A stretch of DNA of 64,000 nt from Adiantum capillus-veneris (GCA_014529385.2 CM043945.1:145499741-145563740); one strand, 5' to 3'. Counted from the stretch's first letter, positions 12,100-24,139 are shown. The notes: generated from the sequence alone by a model not told the origin. Program-made: numbers and translations.

Positions 12100-12918
12100 A
12101 TGCATTTTGACCCAGCAACAATGCAAATGTTCCAAGCATTTGCAATGTTCATGCAGCAACAACATGCTACTGAAAGAAGGGAGATTTCAGCAACAAAAGC
12201 CATACAAGCGGTCGTCAACAGAATGGATCAGTTCAATGGCAAAGATGTAACCAAGTACTTACGCGAGTATGTGAAGGAGATGGAGCTGCATCGCGTGTCA
12301 GAAGGTGAGATGATTCAAAGCTTTGAGCTAGTTGTTGCTGCAGAAATTAGAGAACATGTTAGGGGATTTAAAGATGGGCATGGGAGAAATTGGGAAGAAC
12401 TCAAAATAGCTTTAAAGGAGGAATATGTCATGGAGGACTCTAAGAGAGTGACCAAAAGGACACTCTTAGAATGGTTAGTCAAGCTAAAGCAAGGACTATC
12501 AATAACAGAGCTACTTAGGGAATTTGAGCGGCGCTATGCACAACTCACAAGGACAGAAAGGGCCACACTAGATGCAGATAAGACAGATCTTTTCTTACAA
12601 GCTGCAGGTAAAGAGTTTCAAGAAAATTTGGAGCTTCTTCTTGAAGATAAAGATGCTGAGCAAGGACTAAAGACCGACTGGAATGAGGTTGAAGGTGCTT
12701 TCTCACTGCTTGCCAAACGACAAGGAAAAAGGGACAAGATGGTAGTAAATACTACAAGTCCTTCCACCTCAACTTCTGACAAAATGGTAAAGCCTACTTT
12801 TATCGCTCCTAAGTTTGATGAGTCCATGCTTGATGAGCTTGTGAAGGGAATGCGTGACTTGAAGGTGAAGCTTGCAAAGCTTGAAAAAAAAAGGCCAACC
12901 GTCAGGGCCACTTTCTAG
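12100..12918 (+). pseudogene. Gypsy-A gag, N-terminal part
   Basis: 272 residues from the first ATG of a clean frame. It has a Q-rich start, then FNGKDVTKYLREY and a helical body with LLREFERRYAQL, typical of retrotransposon gag capsid regions that assemble the particle. The frame ends with a TAG at 12916. The sequence continues in another frame with CIWCDSIDHVRRD (12950-12995), a CCHC zinc knuckle whose last Cys codon is now TGA. The lack of internal stops in this first part suggests it decayed less than pol. Confidence 0.75.
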
Positions 12919-13015
12919 GCAAAGACAACAGTCCAAAGAAGGGTTTGTTAATAGATGTATTTGGTGTGATAGTATAGACCATGTAAGAAGGGATTGAGAT
13001 GATTTTAGTGATGCT

Positions 13016-14448
13016 TTGTCAAAAGATGTTGTCTTTTTTAAGAATGGTAAAATCCACTTAAGAGACACAGGTCTACCCTTGAGAACTAACTTTGGGAAGG
13101 AGGGAATGCAAACCTTAGTTGAAGATATGGCAACTAAGCATGCCACCTCTTCAGTTGAGGTAGCTACTTATGGAGTAAAAATTGAGCATCTTAGTGATGA
13201 ACAGGTGAGTGACCATCATGGTCAAATTTGGCCAAATGTCATGCAATTAGTCAAAAAGGGAAATCTTACAAAAGAGATTCTACATGAAGCAGGTGATTGC
13301 ATACGTCTAGAAACAGGATGGAATGATCCAGTGGACTCATTTTCAGTGCATGGCTACATTACAAAATGCCAACAAAATGAGGCAATTGTAGAAGAGAAGC
13401 GCACACGTGAGAATGCCGATGAAGGACCATCAAAAAGAGCTTCTAGAAGTGGGGCAAGAAGCGACTCAATGCCTTCTCAAACACCCTCAACACAAGGAGC
13501 GTCTCCACCTGAAGTACTCATGGAGGAGTCTACAACAGGAAATAAGAAAGAGCCAACAAAAGGTAAGACAAATGGCCCAACTTATAAACTACAATCTGAT
13601 ATTGAGGTTGCTACAGATTTAAAGAAAGTCTTGGAGGAAAGGATCTTAAATAGCAAGACTGAGTTTACTATGGGAGAAGTTCTTGGCATTGCAAAGAGTG
13701 AATTCCATGAGGAGATCATTGACATCATCAAGAGGAAGAGGCAAACCCTTGCTGAAGTTTCTCGTCCACAGGTTGAAGGAGAAACCTCGAAGACACAAGG
13801 GATGCAACTGCAAAATAAGGAGAATGATGGAGCTGTGGTAGGATGCTACCAATCTAGTGGGAGAGTGAAGCAAGTGCATTTCTCAAATGATGATGAAGAA
13901 GTTGAAGATATTCCTAGGAGTTACTATTCACGAGTCACTGGGCAAGGGCTACTACAGAAACTTTGGTCAAGGTAGGTGATCTTGAAGAGCCATTTGTTGC
14001 CTTGATTGACCATGGTTCAGAAATAAACATAATGTCAAAGAGTCTCTACAACAAGTGAAAATGGCCGATGGACACAGATCATGGCTGGATGGTAAAAGTG
14101 GCAAACAATTCATCCGGTGAATTGTATGCAGCATGTCCAGGTGTGAAGGTGACAATAGGTGATGTAAAGATTGACCAAAACATCTTTGTACAGGATACAT
14201 CTTCATATCATCTCATCCTTGGACAACCCTACATCATGGGAGTTCGAATGGAAACAAAGGTAATGGATGATGGTTCAACATATGCTAGGATACGTAGCAA
14301 AGATGGTAAACGAGCTGTCCAATTTCTCACAGTTTGTGTTAACCATGAAAGAAATCATGACAACCTCAGAGAACATCCTCTACCAAAGGTGAGCAAAGAG
14401 TTTCATGATCATAGAGAAATGATGGGTTTTGGCCAAGTACCATTGTAA
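13016..14448 (+). pseudogene. Gypsy-A gag C-terminus and protease
   Basis: 13016-13975 reads on from the ruined zinc knuckle (KDVVFFKNGKIHLRDTG) into a long polar linker. The protease lies at about 13975-14240: ALIDHGSEINIMS has Asp-His-Gly where most retropepsins have Asp-Ser/Thr-Gly, followed in the same frame by HLILGQPYI as the second-half motif. A TGA at 14056 breaks the frame and the linker joins by a frameshift. The protease would process the Gag-Pol polyprotein. Confidence 0.75.
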
Positions 14449-14818
14449 AGCGAGATTGCAGTGGTATAGAAAGAAAAAGGGTCTCGCCTGATCCAAAAAT
14501 AGGTGAAACTTTCTCAACGAGCTCCTTGGTAACAAGGAATGGATCAGTATGTTTTACAAAACTTGAAGATTTGAAGAGATGTGAGAGGCAATATGTGCAT
14601 AATGTACAAATAGGCATGAAAAAGAGTGGGTTGCTAGAGCCTACTGAAAATGTTTTGGGTTTGTGTGAACAAGTTTCTTTTGTAGATACTATGGGTGAGC
14701 TTGATCCTATAATGGGGTCTAGTTTGCATCTTGAAAATGAAGTTGTGGAAGTTTCCTCTATGGAAATGTATCAAGTAATAGAAGCCTTTAAAGAAAACCA
14801 AATAGTTGGCCCAGAAGT
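14449..14818 (+). pseudogene. Gypsy-A protease-RT linker, left part
   Basis: Mostly open (14526 onward) but without a recognisable domain. The reading frame runs straight into the Copia-2 left LTR, so the longer apparent frame to 14927 is partly LTR sequence. The flanking bases GAAGT (14814-14818) are the left target duplication. Confidence 0.65.
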
Positions 14819-15045
14819 TGTTGGAATTAGGGTTGCAGAGAAACACACACATCTTGGAGAAGACGAAGGAATCTCAAGGCACATAATAGAGAGTGTATTA
14901 CTTAGTGTGCAATGGAAAGATAGATAGACCTAGAGTGATGGGCGTATATACAATGCACGGGGGAAAAAACCTCCTAAAGAGGGAAAAAATGCCCCGGTGG
15001 TCCTAGTGTGTTCACACACATCACTACCACATGTATATGGTAACA
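14819..15045 (-). repeat. Copia-2 3' LTR
   Basis: 227 bases with TG...CA ends. On the minus strand it follows the polypurine tract at 15046-15060. It matches the right LTR and the two Copia-3 LTRs. Confidence 0.95.
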
Positions 15046-17519
15046 AATCCCCCCTGGAGTGATACGGTGAACGAGAGCTGGCACATGAGTAAAGGGAAGT
15101 GCCATGCACTCGTGTTGCATACATAAATGAGGCAGCCAACAACAGTTTGGTAAAGAGTGACATCAGCAGGATTGCCAGCATCATGTAGACTCAACTTCAA
15201 ACCTATTTCCATGGGAGTGGCAATAGGTTTGCAATCCTCAAGTCCAAACTTACATAGCAATGTCTCTATGTAACTTTTCTGACACAAGGCAATACCACCA
15301 TCACATTGCTTAAACTGTATACCCAAATAATGATGCAACAACCCCAAATCTTTCATCTTGAAAGTAGCATTCAAATCAGCCTTAAATTCAGCAATATGTC
15401 TCTCATTTGGTCCAATGATCAGCAAATCATCAACATAAAGAACCACGATGAGAAATACATCACCCTCACGCTTTACATACAATGTGCTTTCTGTTGGACT
15501 GTTACGAAAGCCTTGTTTGACCAAATGAGTGTCAGCTTTCTCATACCAAGCACGAGGAGATTGCTTCAACCCATACAAAGCCTTGTTACATTTGCACACT
15601 TTGTCCTCTTGTCCTTTTATGACAAAACCGCGAGGCTGCGTTACATAAAATTCCTCAAATATGTCACCATTCAAGAAAGCAGTAACAATGTCTGATTGAT
15701 GTACATCCCAACCAAAATGAGCTTCTAATGCACATAGAAAACGCATAGTATTCATACGACAAGTGGGAGCAAAAGTCTCTTCATAATCTATGCCTTTTTG
15801 CTGTGCATAACCCTTTGCAACAAGTCGAGCCTTATGGCGATCGATCTCACCATCCGGTTTGCGTTTCAACTTGTAAACCCAATTTGTACCAATGGCCTTT
15901 TTGCCAGGAGGCAAATCACATAAAGTCCATGTGTCATTTTCTATAAGTGCATCATATTCTGATTGCATGGCAGCCATCCAATTTTCTGAATTCTGTGCTT
16001 CATCAAAAGACAGAGGCTCCTCAACATCATGTAAACTAGACACAGCCAAAGCATAACAATCTGATGCATAAGATGCATGGAGAGAGCCTGAACGAGTACG
16101 ACTAGACAAAGGTGCATCCAATTTACTGTCATGCAAAGTGTGCACCAACCATTTTGGCATACCTCTAGCCTGCTCATTTTCAGCCCTTTCCTCATCAAGT
16201 ACATCATGTACATCTGCATCAGTAATAGGCTGATCTAAATCATTTTTAGAAACCCCCATAGGCTGTACATTTGCCTCATTGGAACTTACATTCGTATTTC
16301 CACCACTAAAAAGAGGCAACAAAGTGTCATAAATGTTCTGTGAGCTTACATTACTGTCTCTAGTACATGACAGCAAGGGCTGAACAGAATCTTCCACAAA
16401 CACTACATCTCGAGAAACCAGAATACGTTTTGTTTGCGGATGATACAACCTGTAACCTTTGCTTTCAGCACTATAACCAACAAAAATACATTTGACAGCC
16501 TTATCATCCAATTTTCTGTGCTGCACTTGTGGCACCAAAGCATATGCCAAACAACCAAAAACACGCATGTGCTCAATAGAAGGCTTTCTATCATGCCATA
16601 CTTCATATGGAGTAATAGACTGTAAAGCTTTCGTAGGACACCTGTTAAGTACATAAGTGGCACACATGATGGCCTCAAGCCAAAAAGAATGCGGTAAAGC
16701 TTGACTTTTGACCATACATCGTGCCATTTCCGTTAGTGACCTGTTTTTCCTCTCAGCAACACCATTTTGCTGAGGCGTATAAGGCACTCTACAATGGTGT
16801 TTTATCCCTCGACTAGCTAGAAATGCATTAAATTCATGAGACATATACTCCCCCCCTCGATCGGAACGGAGGGTGCCCATAGTACATTTCAAGACATTTT
16901 CAGCCATAGCCAGAAATTGTTTGAAGCACATAAAAACTTCGGACTTCGCTTTAAGCGGAAATACCCATGCATGCCTAGAGTAATCATCAATGAAAGTCAC
17001 GAAGTACAGGTAATTTCCCAAGGACGGAGTTTGCATGGGCCCACAAACATCACTATGCACAAACTGCAACCTGCTTGTGGCCCGAACTGAACCATCCTTT
17101 GGAAATTTAGAACGCTGCATCTTACCCAAAATACAGCCTTCACAAACATGTTTGACAGGTGCTTCAAGAGGTGGCAAAGAAGCAACCATATCAGATTTCT
17201 GCAAACGCAGCAAACTGGCAAAATTCAGATGACCAAAACGTGCATGCCAAAGTTTTGCATCTGAAATAGCCCTTGAATCTGCAACATCATTTGCAAAATG
17301 TTGTCCACACTTGTCATACAAAGTGAGCTTATACAACTCACGGCACAAAAGCCCAGATGCAACAATTTCATCACCAAAAATGAGATCATGAACTGTACAT
17401 CTGTCATCCACAAATTTGACTACAAGTCCAAGTCTAGCAAGTGCGGATACAGACAAGAGATTCTTCTTGATCCCAGGTACATAAAGTGCATCAACAAGTG
17501 TGAGGAACTTCCATTAGCA
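15024..17519 (-). pseudogene. Copia-2 integrase and reverse transcriptase
   Basis: One long frame from about 17519 down to 15024. In order: pre-integrase zinc region (ARFGHLNFASL, CEGCILGKM), integrase core with VHSDVCGP, RSDRGGEY and NGVAERKNRS (the D, D, E residues), then RT with VYKLKRKPDGEIDRHKARLV, VTAFLNGDIFEE and LYVDDLLI. After VGCLIYVCNTS the frame jumps to sequence that in Copia-3 lies beyond the RNase H stop, and it runs out inside the LTR. The RNase H is gone, so this copy could not finish cDNA synthesis itself. RT and integrase look otherwise complete. Confidence 0.92.
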
Positions 17520-18766
17520 ACAGTGAGCACAATCTTTCCAACTCCCTGAACTGGATAAGAGGCGTTGTTGGCACAAGTGATTGAATTCCCATGAGGGACA
17601 GACTCGAGAGAGGTAAACAATTCACGATGTGAGGTAATGTGCTTTGTAGCACCACTGTCGAAATACCACACATGTGAATTTGCAGCAACTGACAAGCATG
17701 CATCATGGACAACAGGATTGTAAGTGCACTTTGCGCCAAAAGCCCATTCTTCATCAACATCGGCAACACAGTCTCCTTTCACAGAAGACTCAACAATGGC
17801 TGCATTTGTAGTGGAACCAGCATTTGCAGTGGAACCACCCTCTTTCTTCTTAGCCTCTTTGGCCTTCAACTTAGGACACGACTTGATCAAGTGATCATTG
17901 GCTTTACAATAATGGCAACGCATCTTCTTTTTGCCCTTATCACCAGAATTTCTAGACGAATTGCTACCAGCAGAAGCATTAGGAACATAATTTTTGCCAC
18001 TCGCATCAGAACCATAAGAAGTGGGTGCATTACTGTTACCACCCTTTCTTTGAGAAGCAATAAAGGCCTGTTCAAATGCACGCTGCCTAGTCCTGTTTTT
18101 TCTAGAAAGTGACTCTTGCAACAGCAATGTGCATAATGCATCAAACTTGACAACTTCAGGATTTCCTTGGGTCATCAGTCTCCAAGTACTAGCAAATGTC
18201 TGGTAGTAATCTGGTAAGGCATCAAGAACCGTCTGCACAAGGGAACTGTCTGAAATGACTTCACCTGCAAAAATAAGCTGCTCATTGATATCCTTGACGC
18301 TAGCAAGGAAAGTGTCCATATCATCTTCCTCATGCATAATCTTCGACTCCAGCTCTTTACGCAGCAAAGCAATTTTAGCCTCATTGCGGCTTGCATAAAG
18401 ACCTGCTAAAATATCCCAAGCCTGTTTTGCAGATTTTGCTGAACGGATGTGAGGAACAATGGTGTGCTTCACAGAAAAAGAAATCAATGCATGAGCCTGC
18501 GCATCCTTAACATCCCAACGAGCTTGTTCTGCCGTAGGAAAAACAACTCTAACAGCTGCAATCCTTGCAGCAAGACCTGCAACATCCTCAACATCACCTA
18601 CATCCTCAGAACCAAGACGTACATCAATGCCCTGCACAATGTTCCAGACACCCTTTGACACAAGAACATGTTGCATCATATAAGCCCACATAGGGTAGTT
18701 GTCCCCATCCAACCTGTCCTTAGTAGCAAACATCTTGAACACATCTGTGTTGTTGTTGTCAGCCAT
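17420..18766 (-). pseudogene. Copia-2 gag and protease
   Basis: Begins at the ATG at 18766 (MADNNNTD); an in-frame upstream extension to 18826 looks like leader. The capsid part has RLDGDNYPMWAYMM and the UBN2-type helical region, with a zinc knuckle CHYCKANDHLIKSC near 17915. Then comes the protease with YFDSGATKHIT near 17665. After VANGSS (about 17510) a one-base shift throws the frame, and the proper continuation TLVDALYVPGIKKNLL is in the pol frame. Gag makes the particle; the protease would cut the polyprotein. Confidence 0.9.
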
Positions 18767-19055
18767 GGTAAATGCTGTACCTGATGTGAAAACTGCCCGA
18801 AAATAGGAGAAATGGAGCGGGAACAACTTGTGCTATATAGCACAAACCGTAGAAGACTGTAAGGTACCTGTTATGCAGAAAACGGCACTGATAGAAATTC
18901 TGCACAAAATGACGAAATAGCCTGTGCAGTACTGCCTGTAGTGGAAACGGATGCCGAAATGAGCCTGTAGTGGAAACGGATGCTCACTGAAATCGAAGAA
19001 GGTGAGCAGGCATGTGCTGGAGTAGTTGGCGACTAAGCTCGAGAGGACGTGACCT

Positions 19056-19067
19056 GCTCTGATACCA
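19056..19067 (-). promoter_or_regulatory. Copia-2 primer binding site
   Basis: On the minus strand reads TGGTATCAGAGC, complementary to the 3' end of plant initiator methionine tRNA, two bases inside the 5' LTR. Confidence 0.92.
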
Positions 19068-19069
19068 AT

Positions 19070-19296
19070 TGTTGGAATTAGGGTTGCAGAGAAACACACA
19101 CGGCTTGGAGAAGACGAAGGAAGCTCAAGGCACACAATAGAGAGTTTATTACTTAGTGTGCAATGGAAAGATAGATAGCCCTAGAGTGATGGGTGTATAT
19201 ACAATGCACGGGGGAAAAAACCTCCTAAAGAGGGAAAAAATGCCTCGGCGGTCCTAGTGTGTTCACACACATCACTACCACATGTATATGGTAACA
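19070..19296 (-). repeat. Copia-2 5' LTR
   Basis: 227 bases; holds the element promoter. On the minus strand a TATATA-type stretch (near 19198) lies about 100 bases into the LTR. Followed on plus by the right target duplication GAAGT. Confidence 0.95.
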
Positions 19297-21131
19297 GAAG
19301 TCCATGTTGAAACTTAATACAAGAGTGTAGCAAAGAAGGTGAAACCAGTAGCTTCACCCTTACCACCCAACAATAGGGAAAAGATTGAGCAAGCTTCTTT
19401 ACAACCAAGTTTGAGGAATCCTAAAAAGATTGGGCATACCTTCACAAAGGAGTATTTCCAAGAGTTGCAGATTGGTCTCGAGGAGTTTCTAACATAGGAG
19501 GAAACAAAGTGCTTCAAAGAACTGCTTTCAAAGCATGGTAAGGCTTTTGCATTTGAGCCACATGAGATAGGATGTGTTGATCCTTCTATTGTAGCTCCTA
19601 TGGTAATTTTCACAGTACCTCATGTGCCTTGGAATCTGCGGCCTATTCTGGTTCCAAAGGCTCATTTGCCAAAGTTAGTAGAGCTACTGAATGAGAAAAT
19701 CAAAATGGGAATCTTGGAGCCTTCTTGTGCTCCATAATCAAACAGGTGGTTCACAGTTCCAAAGAAGAATGGTTCTCTACGCTTCATCCAAGATATGCAA
19801 CCAGTGAACAAGGTGACAATTAGAAATTTAGGTACAGGTCCAATTGTCGATGAGTTTGCAGAGGCATTTGAAGGGAGGGCAATCTACTCAATGGGGGATC
19901 TCTACTCAGGGTATGATCAATTTCAGCTTGCAATCGAAAGCAGAGACTTGACAACCATGAGGACACCTTTGGGTTTGGTAAGGATGTGTACCTTGCCACA
20001 CAGGGAGCAACCAACTCGGTTGCACATATGATGAATGGGATGAATAAGGTCTTACGTGACTTTATTCCTCAAATCACAATGCCTTTCATTGATGATTTGC
20101 CTATCAAAGGATGTGAAGAAAGTGACAAAGATGAAGCTTTGGATCTCAGGGGATGTCGCAGGTTTGTGGTAAATCACATAAATGATTGTGATAAAATTTT
20201 GTCTAGGTTGGAGGAAGTGAATCTTACTTTGTCAGGGAAAAAGTCTATGTTTGGTGTCAATGAAGTGCTCATTGTGGGGCACATGTGCGGGCCATATGGT
20301 AGGAAACCTTGTCCAACAAAGGTAGATGCCATCCAAAGAATGAAAGAAACATGCACTAGCATCACTAAGGTTAGAAGGTTTCTGGGAGCATGTGTCTTCT
20401 ATGTTATTTGGATTCCACATTATGCACATGTAGCTGATCCTCTTTATCAGCAGCAACTGCTTAGAAAGAATCAAAAGTTTAAATGGACAGAAGCACATGT
20501 AAAATCCATGAAAAACCTAAAGGAGTTGCTCCAGTCAACAACAACGAGTTTGAGAAAGGTAGACTATGAGTGTCAAAGGCTAGTAATTGTGATAGTAGAC
20601 ACCAGTCCTACAGGGATTGGATGGGCAATAGGGCAAGATGACAAAGAAGGACACAAGTATGTGGTAAGATTTGGAGCAAAGATACTAAGTGCTCGCCAAA
20701 GAAACTATCCACAAATAAAGAGAGAGTTATGGGGTATGGTTATAGCCTTGAAAAGTGGGAAAGAGTACCTAATTGGTGCATGTGTGGTTGTAGAAACAGA
20801 TTGTCTACCACTTCTTGGGATGATTACAAGCTGCTCAACGCCAGACATTGCTATGCTGCGGTGGATTGCCTACATTAAGTCCTTATATCCCGAGTTCAAG
20901 CACATTGCAGGTAAAGACAATACAGTGGTAGATATGCTATCAAGGGCAAGGTATGAAGATGAGTCACAGATGATTGATGAGGGAGATGGTGTGGGCACAA
21001 AGCTCTATTCCATCTCTCATGTCAAAGGTAACTATGTCTGCATGAATAATACACTTGAATTGTTCTTGAAAGATCTTTATGAAGGTGATTGGCTTCTTAT
21101 TGGAAGCTATTTGAGTACTCTAGCAAAATAG
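19297..21131 (+). pseudogene. Gypsy-A reverse transcriptase and RNase H
   Basis: Resumes the frame cut by Copia-2. 19594-20030 holds the RT fingers (WNLRPILVPKAHLPK, RWFTVPKKNGSLRF, MGDLYSGYDQFQL) with stops at 19315, 19495 and 19735. A shift near 20000 then opens 19986-21131 with the RT active site PFIDDLPIKG (20082-20111), thumb, and an RNase H domain (VDTSPTGIGWAIGQ, KRELWG, VETDCLPLL, HIAGKDNTVVDMLSR). The active-site Y of the usual YxDD is F here. The FIDD(L)PIKG pattern resembles, from memory, gypsy elements of fungi more than common plant lineages. Confidence 0.85.
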
Positions 21132-22471
21132 GATAATTGGTCTGAACAAAAATTCAGGAGGATACGCAAGAAAGCATATGGGTACTTTTTGAGGGATGGT
21201 TACTCGTGGAAGCATCCTAAACAAAAGGGTGCTACACCACAACGGGTTATATGTAAAAAAGAGACTCAAGTAAAGCTCATGCAAGAGTTTCATGAGAGTC
21301 TATGGGCTGGACATAGGGGTGTGTGGGCAACCTTCTCCAAGTTGAAAGAAAAATACTGGTGGAAGGGTATGTATAAAGATGTATCTCAATTTGTAGAGTC
21401 ATGTGTAACTTGTCAAATGTATTCAAATGTCCGACATCATGATGGATTGCACCCTACATATCCACTAGCCATGCACTATAAATGGGTTGTGGATCTAGTT
21501 ACAATGCCTTTAGGACTCTGGCAGATGAGATACTTGGTTCTTGCACGAGAGGACCTAACTAACCAAGTTGAAGGAAGAGCATTAAGAGCTAAAACCACAG
21601 AAACTGTGTGAAAATTCCTTCTTGAAGAGGTGATTTACCGTTATGGTTGTGTGGGAAAAATCAATGCAGATCGAGGTGAACTCGATGCCGAAGAAGCAAG
21701 GGAGTTCTTTTCTAGATTAGAAATCAAGCTTTCTCTTACTACAGCTTACAAGCCTGAAGGCAATGGAAAGAGTGAAAGAGGGCATCCTCCTATCATCAAA
21801 GCTTTGGCCAAGGCTTGTGAAGGGAGAGTTGGTGAGTGACCAAAACTGTTACCATATGCTTTATGGGCTGATCGTACAACACATAGCTCAGTAAAACTGG
21901 CTACATGCCTGCGGAGCTAATGTATGGTCAAAAGCCAGTGATGCCGATTGAAGATACAATTCCCACATGGAATGTACTACCTTGGCAAGAGGGGCTTAGA
22001 AGGAAAGATCTCCTTGCATTGCGCATAAGGCAGCTAGAGAGAAGACCTGGAGACATTGAAGCTGCAAAAGAACGACTCAAAAATGCAAGGTTGAAAAACA
22101 AGGACTACTTTGATAAGCGACATCGACTTAGGAGCAAAGAAATTGACAAAGGTGACTGGGTTTTAGTGTATGATAGTAGCCTTGATAACCAACACACAGT
22201 CATGCGTAAGTTCTCAAAAAGATGGTTTGGACCGTATGTTGTAAAGCATGTGAATGAAAATACTACTTACAGCTTGTCTGAACTAGATGGTACAGAAGTA
22301 AAGATTCCCATTGCAGGAAAAAGGATCAAAATGTTTAAGAGAAGAGGAGACAATGATCCAGAAGATGTTGATGAGGAAGAAGAGCAAACCAGAGGTAAAG
22401 ATCAAAGTGAAGATGAAGCTTTGGAATCATCCAGTGAAGAAGAAAGCAAGGAAGATGTACAAGAGGGCTGA
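21132..22471 (+). pseudogene. Gypsy-A integrase
   Basis: Zinc-binding region HESLWAGHRGVWATFSKL...C..C at 21290-21420, catalytic core with VVDLVTMP, NADRGELD and GNGKSERGH (D, D, E) between 21485 and 21785, then a GPY-type module (WFGPYVVKHV, about 22225) and an acidic tail ending at 22471. Stops at 21609 and 21837 and a shift near 21900 break it. It would insert the cDNA. After the GPY module there is only an E/D/S-rich tail and no chromodomain. Confidence 0.85.
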
Positions 22472-22514
22472 TCTTACAAAGAAATAATGTGGCACATACC
22501 GGAGGATGTGCAGG

Positions 22515-22529
22515 TTTAGAGGGGGTGGA
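22515..22529 (+). promoter_or_regulatory. Gypsy-A polypurine tract
   Basis: Purine-rich AGAGGGGGTGGA immediately before the TGTTGTGCTG start of the LTR at 22530; primes plus-strand synthesis. Confidence 0.7.
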
Positions 22530-23606
22530 TGTTGTGCTGTGACACGTCATAGTGGGAATGCATGCTACAAGAGTTATCTTGTAACTTTTTAGATACATAG
22601 TTATATTTTCTATAATGTACATATGCATATTTAAGTATAATAATATGCTTTCTATCTCATCCTATTATTTATCTTAAGGGTAACCTATTCTTACTTTACC
22701 ATCAGAGAATACTATGGGAAAAGCGTCAATAGCTCCACCTCTTTAACATGGGCCAAAAAGCATTGATTCTTTATTTCTACTATCTCATTATCATCTCACA
22801 CCCTAGCTAGATCCTATATCTAGGGTAAACTCCAATATATATATATTCTATGTATTTTTCATATTTTTCTTATATTTCTGTTTAAATAGCTACTAGGAGG
22901 GAATCAAATCCTAGTGGGACAGTAGGTGGCATGATTTCAAAGATACACTTATTTTAATGCATTATTGCAAGCATGATTACAAAGCTTTGTCAAGGAGCAA
23001 TGTCATGCTTTCATATGGCATGAGGTGTCCTTTGGAATCAAATGAAAGTCTAAGCTAAGGGGACCACATGAAGACTTTTGCTGCCAGAAATGGACCCTAT
23101 TTTGATGATTTTTTTGCACAAGGTTCCAATCGGAATTGGAAAATGCATATAAAAAGGAAGTCATAGGTAATGAGCTGAAGTTTCTGCCCATATTTTTACT
23201 GTTTTATTTGGAGCCACGGTTGAGGAGATATATGATCAAAATACTGGACCCTAGTCTGTCCACATCATGTAGGGACAACTCATTTCCAACTTTTCCAATT
23301 TCTGTTCACACTGGCTCCTCTCTTCTTGTGTAAACCCTTGGGGTTCCCTTCACCTATAAAAGGGGACCTCTTCTTCCTTGAAAAGAACTCAAGCATTCAA
23401 GCCATTGATGAGAGGAATTCATGAGGGAGTGTGTAGTAATGCTTAATTATACCATTAACATACGCCTAAGCCTACACTTTCTCCTAGAAGAAGACTAGCC
23501 ATTCTTGCAACAAGCTAACCTTGGAAGATCAACTTTAATCAAAGAAGGTCTTGCACTAGGTGTATCAATCAAAGTGGAATTATCCACTCTTCTTCTCTCT
23601 CCATCA
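22530..23606 (+). repeat. LTR between polypurine tract and primer site
   Basis: Starts TGTTGTGCTG after a purine tract and ends ...CCATCA, four bases before a TGGTGCCG primer-like site at 23611. A TATA box (CCTATAAAAG) at 23353-23362 fits a promoter about 250 bases before the LTR end. At 22890-22915 a 7-base inverted repeat ACTAGGA/TCCTAGT can fold. No second copy of this LTR is in the window, so the ends are judged only from their signals. Confidence 0.65.
23353..23362 (+). promoter_or_regulatory. TATA box in LTR
   Basis: CCTATAAAAG, the same core as in the Copia-1 LTRs, in a GC-richer context. Likely start site is 25-35 bases downstream. Confidence 0.7.
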
Positions 23607-23920
23607 ATAATGGTGCCGAAGGGTTTGTCAAGTAAGATGTGTTCTACATTGATGTTTTCTTGATTTCTTGTTGTTTTCTTTTTCATCTCTAATCCAATAT
23701 ATATATATATATATATATGTATCTAATCTCATCTCCTTAACCAAACCTATCTCTCTCATTCTTAGTAATTCATCCTCTCTACAAATTCTAGGTTCTCTTT
23801 GCTACAGGTACATCTCTCCCCGCAGTATCCTTATTGCCTACGAGCAAGAATAGGGCTTGGGAGGGAAACTTCTCATCTCTTCACTTCTCTCATATCTACA
23901 TTTCTCACATACTATCCTAG

Positions 23921-24139
23921 ATGAATAATCCACATGATGATAATTTCTATTGCTTTCACTCTGTACGATCTATTAGAATTAACGTATGGATTAGCCGTAA
24001 AATACACTTTCAACAACGTATAGTGTTTCTCTTTTGCCCAGAAAGGCTCAATGAAATACTTCTATCACCGGATCCCATCATACTACCTCTCATAGACTAT
24101 AATTTGTCTTTTGATGTAAGCGTAGTTATCTTGCTATGA
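23921..24139 (+). CDS. Small leader ORF, copy B (72 aa)
   Basis: An intact 72-residue frame in a gypsy leader. It is about half identical over its whole length to the ORF at 56984-57202 in the leader of Tat-1, and also related to the next ORF. Shared features are IRINV/IQINV, F-Q-Q-R-I-V-F, P-x-R-L-x-E-I-L, a P-rich turn, P-[LM]-I-x-Y and S-F-D-V near the end. It is rich in I, L, V and F, without a signal peptide or a convincing membrane segment. Its TGA overlaps the next start as ATGA. Function unknown; conservation of length and frame in otherwise decayed DNA argues it was translated. Confidence 0.65.
   Translation: MNNPHDDNFYCFHSVRSIRINVWISRKIHFQQRIVFLFCPERLNEILLSPDPIILPLIDYNLSFDVSVVILL

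Larger units (their letters stand above)
14819..19296 (-). mobile_element. Copia-2, Ty1/copia element with both LTRs
   Basis: 4478 bases, minus strand, between GAAGT duplications (14814-14818 and 19297-19301). Both LTRs are 227 bases and I count about nine differences between them. The primer site lies at 19056-19067 and the polypurine tract at 15046-15060 (seen as C-rich on plus). Gag-pol is disrupted by one frameshift near 17510 and an internal deletion of about 640 bases removes RNase H, judged against Copia-3. The short LTR and gene order gag-PR-IN-RT identify copia; I cannot place the lineage. Confidence 0.95.
12073..23606 (+). mobile_element. Gypsy-A, Ty3/gypsy element split by Copia-2
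   Basis: Gag, protease, RT, RNase H and integrase in gypsy order, read on the plus strand from 12100 to 22471, then a purine-rich tract and an LTR at 22530. Copia-2 (14819-19296) interrupts it between protease and RT; the flanks rejoin across a GAAGT duplication. The left end is a sudden junction with the microsatellite-rich repeat and no 5' LTR is present, so the element is 5' truncated or rearranged. The pol genes carry stops and frameshifts throughout. There is no chromodomain after the integrase GPY module. Confidence 0.85.

Noticed and set aside
14526-14927. 133-codon frame as one gene
   Set aside because: The last 37 codons are Copia-2 LTR; only the part to 14818 belongs to Gypsy-A.
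15024-15115. Alternative C-terminus of Copia-2 pol
   Set aside because: It is read-through into post-coding and LTR sequence after the RNase H deletion, not a natural end.
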